Source: Podocnemis expansa
Lineage: Eukaryota > Chordata > Testudines > Podocnemididae
Assembly: GCA_007922195.1 (NCBI GenBank)
Contig: ML682118.1
Span: 976,773-1,040,772, forward strand
DNA: 64,000 nt
Direction of reading: 5' to 3'
The notes under the pieces are model-generated. The model was not told where the DNA came from. It ran no database searches and worked only from the letters and a program-made list of their open reading frames with translations. Every line of letters starts with the position of its first letter. Within the stretch, counting starts at the first letter, position 1. The position numbers and the translations under genes are program-made. This document shows, in pieces, positions 56,010 to 64,000 of the stretch.

Positions 56010-56289
56010 CCTCTGTGATTAGGCTGAACAAAGCTCTGAGCACAGAGAAGCTGCAACCTGTTTACGGACTGATTTAGGGCAACAGATCCCAGCTGCATTG
56101 CCATCTCTGTGCTGTGATTGAGTATGAGCGTCCATCCCTCACTGCTGTCATTTCCTCTGTGATTTTATGTCTGTACTGTGAAGATCAGTGGCAGCCAGAA
56201 CACCTGGGTTCTCTTCCTGACTTTTCCAGTGACCTTGGGCCTGCAACTACACTGACACTATTTATTCACCACCGGAGCGTGAACTCTAC
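56010..56289. other. spacer
   Basis: Nothing recognised. Confidence 0.5.
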
Positions 56290-57425
56290 AGCTATGTCTA
56301 CACTTAGCATTTCAATTCAAATTACTGAATTCAAATTAACCAATTTGAATTTAATTTGAATTCAGTGAATTCAAACTGACATGGCCACACTAGAAACTCC
56401 AATTCAAATTGGCATGTACAGGGACCAGACTTGCCAATTCGAATTGGAGTAGGGGCATCATGGGAAGTGTGGCAAGATGGCTGTCTAAAACGGCCACTGC
56501 CTCAGCCAATCTCCTGCCAGCCTCTGGCACTATGAGTTGGGCACAGGGAAAACCATCCCCTGCCCAGCTCCAGCCTCAGTGAGGCTAGAGCTGGGGAGGG
56601 GATGCTTACTCCATGCCAGGCTCAGAGTGCAAGAAGTTTCCCCAGTAAGGGGGGGGGGCTACTCCCCAGGGAGCCGCCCGCAGGGAAGAGACCCTGACAG
56701 GCAGTTTCTGCCTGGCTAGCTGCCCGCCAGCAAGAGACCCTGGTGGATGGCTTGTCCCGCACTGGCCACCCGCTGGGAAGAGACCCCGGTGAGCAGCTTG
56801 TCTCGTTCTGGCCGCCTGTGGGCAAGAGACCCTGGCGGGTGGCTTCTACCCGGGTAGCTGCCCACTGGCAAGAGATCCTGGTGGGCGGCTTCTGCATGGC
56901 TAGCCATCTGCTGGCAAGAGACTCCGGTCAGCAGGACTGGGTGGATGCTTCCTCCCCTGCGGCCAGCCCCACAGCTGCCACCGGGGATGCCTTCCCCTGG
57001 AGCCGGCACCTGAATTGCTGGCTGGGGTCCCTGTCCCCAACCAGGGGACAGGAACCACATTCCCCCCAACGCCAGATTTGGCTGGGGGGGGTGAAGGCAC
57101 CTTTGGGGCTGATGCCCCAGGTGCCAAAGGGCTCGTCTTCCTCCCAGGGTGCATGGCACCCTGGGAGGAAGTCAACCCTTGTCAATTCAAAGTCAGTGAG
57201 TTCAAATTGACATGGCCACACTGGGTCATTTCAAACTACTGGGTTTGAATTGACCCTGACTTCGATATCAAACGAGGTTTGACAAATCTGAAGTCAGCTT
57301 TCATCAATTCGAACTGAGGAGGTCCTCAGTTCGAATTGATGAAAGTGGCCATGTCCATGCACTTAATTGAATTTGAATTGATGACAATCAATTCAAATTC
57401 AGCTGTATGTGTAGACACACCCTAC
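56290..57425. mobile_element. Harbinger miniature element sharing ends with the coding copy
   Basis: The left end is GCTATGTCTACACTTAGCA and the right end GTGTAGACACACCCTA. Arms rich in GAATTCAAATT, including AATTCAGTGAATTCAAACTG and TGACATGGCCACACT, are the inverse of 16480-16600 next to the Harbinger transposase. The GC-rich centre has units GGGAAGAGACCC(T/C)GGTG and a 35-bp palindrome at 57137-57171. No transposase remains. Long frames in the centre are compositional. Confidence 0.8.
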
Positions 57426-58112
57426 TAGAATTCAACAGTCTGACCCCTCTCTTCTGTGGGAGTCCTTGAGGGTCTGAAGGCAGAGACAGGACTACGTACA
57501 TTCAGCTGAAGATCTGGACTTGGTTGAAACCCTGGCCCTGCCAAGAACGGGAGAAATTTCTGTTTAACAATTTTTGTCTCTTCATGGATTCAATCACAAT
57601 CTCCTTGCTGTGTCTGGCCTCAGCAAGCCCTGTCCCAAAACAAGGGGGCACTCACACCACCTTCACTGCAACCAGTCAATGACTGGCTGAGTCCTTCCCC
57701 TGACTTAAGCAATGCCACTAACAAGGGAGATCCTTGCTCAAACACAACTCCAGCAGACTCCCCACAGTAGTCCTGGAATCCCCAGTAGCAACTCCTAGGA
57801 TAGGTTGTACTCTCAGCCCCCCCAGAATGGATTCCAGACATGCTGGTTCTGTGTTTTATACAGGAGGAAGGGTCTTTTTCACTCTTTCCCAAGGCATCAT
57901 CAGTGTTGTAGTCTTCCAGAAAGTAACTGCAGCTTTGCAGCGTACTGCATATTCTGAACAGTAAAACTCCCAGTTAAGTTCTGGTGCCATTCCAGTACAT
58001 GCTGCCTGTATTCTCTCTCTACTAGAAAGATCACTAATATCCCCATTAAGGAACCAAAACAAAGAAGAGAAGAGATATATTTACAACATAATACCTGCAT
58101 TCTTCATACATA
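57426..58112. other. spacer, unidentified frames on minus strand
   Basis: The minus-strand frame 58100-57900 begins MQVLCCKYISSLLCFGSLMG, hydrophobic for about 25 residues and preceded by an AG acceptor-like GAAGAATGCAG. No family was recognised and it may be chance. Confidence 0.25.
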
Positions 58113-58490
58113 CTGCTATCTCTGGGAACATTTAATGCAGGATAAACTGTAGGTGCACTAGAAGAGACACTACTTAGGCAACTGGTCTGTGGTGAGCACC
58201 ACCAGGAACATCTGAACCCATTCTTAGTGAGGACACACCCAAATTTGGAATCTACAGATGTTGTAATATGCTCCAGTGCCATGAACTGCATGGATAGATG
58301 ACATACTGCTTTGCTGACACCAGCCTCATCACATGATAAGCATTGAGGGTGCCGGACTTTTCACTGGGATCACTTAGGACTCTGCATAGAAGAATCACAG
58401 CTTACAGTATCCAACTCCTTCAATGTGTGAGTGAGTTCACTGTTCCACTATTTGTCCTAGTGCCATTTCCACAAGTCACAATAGGTGATT
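58113..58490 (-). repeat. paralogous block A of unknown nature
   Basis: Colinear with 63371-63660 and 63940-64000. Shared words: GGTGAGCACCACCAGGAACATCTGA against GGAGAACACCACCATGAACATCTGA (differing in few positions), CTTAGGACT...ATAGAAGAAT(C/A)ACAGCTTA, and TTCCACTA(T/G)TTGTCCTAGTG. On the minus strand both translate in part to RCSWWCSPQ. It may contain an exon, but no known domain was seen. Confidence 0.5.
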
Positions 58491-58950
58491 AATGGCTCTT
58501 TAATTACAACATTTATTTTGCAGAAGTTCTATGGGCGGTAAACTTCCAGATTTTCATGGTTTCTCCCCTGGGTTTCAGGGTGTCAGAGAAAAGCAGTGGC
58601 AAGGGGTGTCAGGGAAAAGTGGTAGCAGGAGTTGGGGGGTGTCGGGGAAAAGCCCCAGCAGGGGAAAACTGGCAGCAGGTGTTGGGGGTTAGGGAGGGTA
58701 TCGATGACTCCAGGGAAAGCCAGGGGCACAAGTGGGGGATTAGGAGTTGAGGCCACTGATGGACCTTGGTCTAAAAGCAGCTTGTCAATTTTTTACTATT
58801 TTGGGGGCTCAGAATGGGTGGTTGGCTAATGAGCACATCAGCTTACCTGACCACTCCAGAAACCATGGTCCCACTCCTAACTTTAACTCTGGCCCAGCCT
58901 GACTTACCAACATGGTTCTGACGTCGACTGTGAATATCTTCATTTATGCA
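58491..58950. other. spacer
   Basis: G-rich repeats of GGTGTC(A/G)GGG(A/G)AAA occur at 58580-58650. Nothing else recognised. Confidence 0.5.
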
Positions 58951-58974
58951 TGTGCGTGTGTGCGCACGCGTGCG

Positions 58975-59035
<61 letters not shown>

Positions 59036-59045
59036 NNNNNNNNNN

Positions 59046-59092
<47 letters not shown>
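58951..59092. repeat. CG/CA dinucleotide tract with 10-base assembly gap
   Basis: GTGCGTGTGTGCGCACGCGTGCGCGCGCGC is followed by (CA)n from 58983 to 59092, with ten N at 59036-59045. Frames reading Cys-Val or Thr-His repeats are artefacts of the dinucleotide. Confidence 0.97.
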
Positions 59093-59096
<4 letters not shown>

Positions 59097-59764
59097 ACTA
59101 AACAAGAAAGTTGTGTAGGCTGCAGAGTGCTTTGGTAGGGATAAGGTGTCTGATAAAAGGTATTGTCAAGTGTCAAAGGGTTTTATATGAACACAATCAA
59201 ATTTAATTTTTTTAACAGTACTCTACACCTTATGTATTAGCTTAAGTAAAACTTGCCAGGATGCCAACATCACCCATCACAAATCTCTTGCTAAATGTAT
59301 TAACTAACAGAAGAGTCAGCATAAAATATTAGAAACAGTTGAAAGAATAGCTGATAGCTTTATAATTGTGACAAGTGCCAAAGAGGCAGCCTTGTTGCCA
59401 GACCGAACCATGCCTGGGTTTCACTGGCTGTTACTGTTCAGTTTCAAATCCTCCACCATTTTGCCTTTAGGAATTACAATGAGGTATGCAGCTACAATAA
59501 GGTATATATCTGTGCCATGCCAAGACTCCTAGGCCACTGTGATGTCAGAGGTGACTCAATCAATTGCTCCCAATGAACAACTGGTCGAATCAGCTCTGAC
59601 ATCACAATGGCCTGTCACGTGGTACACTTTAATTCATGCATGCACATAGCAAATTAGGAGAGTAGATTATTTTCACTGTGGATGTGTTTCTCTGCAACAC
59701 CAAGGATTTCATCATTTAAATTTTCTTTCTTTATAAAGACTATTAACATTATCATAGAAATAAA
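59093..59764. other. spacer with a short foldback
   Basis: 59531-59613 is an imperfect inverted repeat (AGGCCACTGTGATGTCAGAG against CTCTGACATCACAATGGCCT). Nothing else recognised. Confidence 0.6.
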
Positions 59765-60041
59765 TAGAGCCATGCATGGATGCAAATAAGTGGATCCGTA
59801 TCCGACCTGCATCCGCAAGACATGGTCAGTGGATATCCATGTTGTATCTGCGGATGTGGATATAATGTGGATATCCACAGATATCCGCATATATGCAAGA
59901 TTTTAGCTCTGTGAGATAAAAATATGTGGATCCATATCCGATCTGCATCTGCAAGAACTGGTCCGCAGATATCCGTGTTATATCCACAGATGCGGATATA
60001 AGGAGGAGAGCTGCGGATATCCGTGGATTTTCAGGGCTCTA
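59765..60041. mobile_element. hAT-like miniature element rich in GGATATCC
   Basis: The ends are TAGAGCCATG and CAGGGCTCTA (inverted, one mismatch). Flanks GAAATAAA (59757-59764) and GAAATAAG (60042-60049) match 7 of 8. The 277-bp body repeats GGATCC(G/A)TATCCGA(C/T)CTGCATC and CGGATATCCG-type palindromes. Confidence 0.75.
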
Positions 60042-60189
60042 GAAATAAGGACTTCAAGAGACTTAAGGCCATAAGAACTGTCCAGGACTTACTGACTCTT
60101 GGTTTACAATGCAGAAATTAATAAATGGCAATTTAAAGCAAACAAAAGGAAGTACTTCATACAATACATAGTCCGTCTGTGAAACTCAT

Positions 60190-60798
60190 TACCATACGTC
60201 CCGCCACGGCTGCTGATTGGCACGGGGGGGCTTCCCTGGTGCAGCGCCAGGGGAGCCCCCTGGCGCCCGGCAGGGGCCATGGGGGGGGCGGAGGAAGCCA
60301 CCATGCCAGGCAGCAGTCACGGGGGAATGGAGGAAGCCCCCCCATGCCCGCAGAAGCACCCTCACACCCGGCAGGGGATGCGTGGGGGGGCAGAGGAAGC
60401 CCGGGGGCAGGGTGCCTCAGGCTTGGGGGCAGCCCCAGCCGGCTTTCCCCGCTTCCCCTTGCTGGCCAGGGTGCTGAGGGGGGGTGGGACATTACCCCCA
60501 GGGTGCATAGCACCCTGGGGTGAAGGTCCTTCTTATTTTGAAACACTCTTTGTTTTGAAATAACATGTCCAAATGGCTTATTTCGAAACCACTGGTTCAG
60601 AACATGTTTCGAAACAACAGTGACTCATTTAGAAATAACTGTTGTCCAAACCTGCTATTTCGCTTTGAGCTTTTATCCTTAATTCGAATTAACATTTTCT
60701 TAATTCAAATTAACTTATTTCGAAATAAGGCATTATTTCGATACAAGTTGTTTTGAAACAACTTGTATCGAAATAACCCCCTGTGTGTGAACGTAGCC
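60190..60798. mobile_element. Harbinger-like miniature element, left end truncated or diverged
   Basis: The right arm contains TTTCGAAATAA and AATTCGAATTAAC repeats and ends GTGTGTGAACGTAGCC (60798). The GC-rich centre carries ACCCCCAGGGTGCATAGCACCCTGGGGT at 60493-60522, a variant of the 35-bp palindrome. The left TTTCGAAATAA arm is missing. Frames in the GC-rich half are not genes. Confidence 0.65.
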
Positions 60799-61700
60799 TG
60801 TGAAATTGGTCCTGAATTACTAGAAAGATAACAAGAAATGTTTTGCAGTGCACACTTTATATAGAATGACATAGGGGGTGTGTGGAAGCCATGGGAGGAG
60901 AAGAGATGAGAGGGGCCAGGGAAAGGTGAACCTTTTGGTCACATAGTTGCTAAAATACCAAAGAATAGCATAGAGCCCATTGACATGTTCACATGTAAAC
61001 TGCAGGCAACTCTGCTTAGCAAACAGTTTTTCTTGGCTCCTTCTGCTCACTTGTCTATCGAGTGGCTGGAGGTCTAGGTGCCACTCAGAGATTATGAATT
61101 GTTTCCTGCCTCATGCTGTAGCTAGTGATGCTACATTGGAGTTCTTGCCACTTCATTCAGAAGGAAGCCTCCTTCATCAGTCAGACCTGCTCTCCTCAGC
61201 CATCCTCATCGGCCTTCATCCCTATGGCCTTTCATGTATTTTTAACTCCTCTACTGACTAATCCTCACTCATCTTTCAATATGACTCATGCTGAAGGTAT
61301 TTCCAGTGGATGGAATTCCCATGAGGAGGAACAATCAAGTATTGTTAATGTGGACTGTGGAATATGGGGAGGCAGAAGATGCAGTAAGGAATTGCTTGCT
61401 GAGGTTAAAATTTCCTTTTTATCCTTTTATTTTAGGGTAGCTCCATCCTCCTTGATCTATGACCCTCATTGTCCATCCCTTCAACAGAGCAATGACAATT
61501 TTGGTGAAAAGAGAGGACCTTTTCCCACAGAGTGAGCATTAGGGTACCTCATTCTTTTTCTGTTTGTGTACTCATAAAGGTGCATCCAAGTGTTATAGTA
61601 AAGAGCTGTAGGTACAGATCAGCAAGTGGTTTCCAGAGTTCTAAAATAGTAAACACATGGCAAAAGACCTCTCTACATGAGTGGTTTTTAAACTTATTTT
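60799..61700. other. spacer, no recognised gene
   Basis: Plus-strand frames at 60980-61261 and 61125-61535 overlap in different phases and lack domains. Confidence 0.45.
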
Positions 61701-62472
61701 TTTCTATTTGCAGGGCTGCAGGGGAGATAGCCTTTGTAGTGTGGCACTTCAAAAGGTGGGCACAGGGGTCCCGTCTCCCCTGCAGCGCAGCAAGTGGGCT
61801 GGGAGCCAGGGGTGCATTCTCTGCAGCCCGGCTAGTGCGGCTCTAACCAGCCCAGGGGTTTCTTCTCCTGGCACCAGCAAGTGTCCTACAGCTGGGTGCG
61901 GAAGGCTCTTCTCCCCACCACTCACCTAGCAGTGGGAGTGTTGGGAGTGCAAGGTCCCTTCCCACTCAGCCTGGTCAGTGTGGGGGAAGGGGGCATTCAA
62001 GGATTCCTCCTCCTGCTGCCTTGCTAGGGCTGAAGAAGTCAGTACATGGGGATCCTTTTCCATGCTGCCTATCTAGCTGTGGGGGGAGCCTGGTGCGGGT
62101 GTTCCTCCCCTCTTCTCAGTTAAAGTAGGGGAGCCAGGTGTGTGGGGGTCCTTTCCAACCTCCTCTGCCCCAGCCAGGGACCTGAACCATGGCCCTACTT
62201 TTCAGGGTGCCATCACCCTGGGAGGAAGGTCAAACAGGTATTTGATCTAACTGTTAGATTGATATAACATGTCCCTACAGTGTTATATCGGTATAACAGT
62301 TTTAATTTAACAGTCATACTGATATAAAACTTCTATTATATTGATATGACTTTCTTATAGTAAACTGACTGAGCTCATCATTTTACTATAAGAAAAGGTA
62401 GTGTGGACCTAACCATTTTAAAATCAAAATAACTAGTGTTATTTTGCTTTAAAAGCTGTGTGTGGACATACC
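61701..62472. mobile_element. Harbinger-like miniature element, decayed
   Basis: The GC-rich body is followed by TTTTCAGGGTGCCATCACCCTGGGAGGAAGG (62201-62230), a worn form of the shared palindrome. Then comes a TATATCGGTATAAC-type arm and the right end GTGTGTGGACATACC (about 62458-62472). Left end not found. Confidence 0.55.
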
Positions 62473-62840
62473 TGGAGAGCCGACAGGATCTGGCCAGGTA
62501 CAGGCACCCCTGACTTAAATCCATATAGGAGTAATGGGACTGTGGCAAAGGGGTGATAGAGCAGTCCCAGGTATCCACCACTTGAGTACTCAGGGCCTCC
62601 TTGTTGTCTGCATCCTTAGACCTCTGTGCACAAAGGTGAATGTTACCCACTGGCAAGAAACCCAGAGAGAAAAATGAGTGGTTACACTTGTTAAAAATAG
62701 ATGACAAAACAAAAATATTGTTTTTCAAGAATTAGCGTTTGGAAGTCATCTGTGTTCTGGGTGACGTTGCCAGCATGGCCACTTTTTCTAAAAAACATAT
62801 GTAGTTTCTAATGTTAATAATAATTAAATTTAGTTGTGTT
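62473..62840. other. spacer
   Basis: Nothing recognised. Confidence 0.5.
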
Positions 62841-63359
62841 AAAATTAATTCCTTCCCCACTCCTGGCCAGCACTGCAGGAGCTGGTGGGGGGGGTTCTCT
62901 TCCTCATTGCCCGGCAAGTGTGCCCAGAGCTGGATGCAGGGGTTCCAGCGCACCCAGAACCGGGCACCAGTGTCCCTTCTCCATACACAGACAGCGCTAC
63001 TGGAGCTGGGTGGGGGTCCCTTCCCCATGCCCAGCCAGCACGGACAGAGACTGCTGCAGATGCCTTTCCTCGCTGCCTGGCTCAGCGGGGCTACAGCCAG
63101 ATGGGGCATGCATTCTACACTGCCTGACTCTAAGTGGTGGCATGGCCCTTCTTTGGTGCCATGTCCCTACAGTTCCCATGATACCACTCTCCTCATTTGA
63201 ACTAGTAAGTCCTGTCTCCAGACACGCTAGTTCAAATTTGTTTTCCTGGTAGTGCCATATTAATTTGAATTCACTAAATTTGAACTAATCATTATTAATT
63301 CAATTGACTAGCTCAAATTTAGTGAATTCAAACTAACCTACTAAGCACAGACATAGCCT
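62841..63359. mobile_element. Harbinger-like miniature element, right part
   Basis: A GC-rich segment with repeated CCAGC(A/G)(C/G)(T/G)GC phrases is followed by AATTTGAATTCACTAAATTTG and its inverse, ending AGCACAGACATAGCC at 63359. The arm is like 56290-57425 and 16440-16616. Confidence 0.6.
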
Positions 63360-63370
63360 TTCTTTTACCT

Positions 63371-64000
63371 GAGGTAACATTTAAAGGAGAGTAAAGTGTA
63401 GGCACTAGAACAGGTACTATGTAGGCTTTTAGCCTGAGGAGAACACCACCATGAACATCTGACTACATCCATAGAGAATACACATCCTGGTGTAACATCT
63501 ATAGCTGTTATGATAGCTATCACTGTGACCACCCCACCCTGTACTGTGGGAATACTCACCTCACTACTGACTTCAGCCACATCAAATGATACTGTCTGAA
63601 GGGGCTGACTTCTAGCTGGGATCATCTTAGGACTGCATATAGAAGAATAACAGCTTAAATGAAATGGCACCTTGAGAGGTTTGTGGCACTTTTAAAGCCT
63701 AACAACTTTATTTCTCTCATGAGCTTTTATGGGAGAAAAAAATCCCACTTTGTCAGATGTTTTTAAGATTTAGGTACTTATCTTCAAATTGTCTTAGTAA
63801 GTGGGAGTTTCTCCCACGAAAACTCATGTGGAAAAAAAATGTCGGTAATTAGAAGTGCCACAGGAGTCCTTTTTTTTTATTATTGTTATTATTATTATTT
63901 TGCTAATGTAGGCTAACAGAGCTATCCCTTTGGAACTTCACAGGTTTGTCGAATACACTATTCCACTAGTTGTCCTAGTGAAGTTTCTGCAAGTCATATT
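63371..64000 (-). repeat. paralogous block B of unknown nature, with Penelope insertion
   Basis: Homologous to 58113-58490 on both sides of a Penelope-derived insert (about 63668-63936). The minus frame 63670-63365 reads SPKMIPARSQPLQTVSFDV, then RCSWWCSPQ. A GTGAGT donor-like site follows GTCAGTAGTGAG. No domain was recognised. The block runs off the window. Confidence 0.5.
63668..63936. mobile_element. two inverted Penelope-like terminal segments
   Basis: 63675-63775 carries GCACTTTTAAAGCCTAACAA and CTCATGAGCTTTTATGGGAG. 63790-63936 carries the inverse (AAACTCATGTGG, AGTGCCACAGGAGTCC, GTAGGCTAACAGAGCTATCCC). The copies face each other within 270 bp and interrupt block B. Confidence 0.75.

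Noticed and set aside
57900..58291. Membrane protein exon of an MS4A-like gene
   Set aside because: Hydrophobic stretch only; no family motif could be matched and frames disagree between the two paralogous blocks.
61125..61846. Plus-strand coding gene
   Set aside because: Frames overlap in different phases, low-complexity Ser/Leu composition, and the right part runs into a GC-rich miniature element.

Overview
The window looks like a piece of a turtle (or at least sauropsid) nuclear genome inside an olfactory-receptor (OR) cluster. The reasons are: single-exon OR genes with long AT-rich spacers; CR1 LINEs ending in the ATTCTATG-type tail; Penelope-like elements with GIY-YIG endonucleases; many PIF/Harbinger and hAT miniature elements; and a 10-base N gap in a CA tract, as in a draft vertebrate assembly. 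No bacterial-style genes, operons, tRNA or rRNA were seen. Species identity cannot be fixed from the sequence.

Layout. 1-9.2 kb: hAT and decayed CR1 repeats, including a 2.1-kb hAT element (5247-7388) with a perfect 8-bp target duplication and a broken BED-finger exon. 9.25-17.8 kb: a Harbinger foldback element, the only intact gene of the window (an OR, 9988-10920, +), two head-to-head Penelope fragments, a decayed Harbinger transposase gene, and a hAT miniature element with a perfect 8-bp duplication. 17.8-26 kb: mostly unique sequence with an OR4-like pseudogene (21223-22203). 26-31.3 kb: a 2.3-kb hAT element containing two other elements, then a duplicated block with a second OR4-like pseudogene.

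31.27-43.69 kb is a Ty3/Gypsy-class LTR retrotransposon of the Gmr1 type. Its gag carries a SCAN-like segment, and its integrase lies upstream of reverse transcriptase and RNase H, the reverse of the usual Gypsy order. The element is dead and stuffed with later insertions: a nearly complete CR1 (itself holding a Harbinger miniature element and a 203-bp solo LTR) and a separate 1.6-kb LTR-like insertion with a 4-bp target duplication.

43.7-49.6 kb: a second copy of the OR4-pseudogene block, with Penelope, CR1, Harbinger and hAT remnants. 49.6-56 kb: a solo LTR, an OR14-like pseudogene split in TM1 by a 675-bp hAT miniature element, and a tandem duplication of its downstream flank. 56-64 kb: Harbinger and hAT miniature elements, a CA tract with Z-DNA-type flank, and two homologous unidentified blocks at 58.1 and 63.4 kb.

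Functionally, only the OR at 9988-10920 looks able to make a protein. The rest is best read as OR birth and death by local duplication, overlaid by several waves of transposition whose relative order can be read from the nesting.
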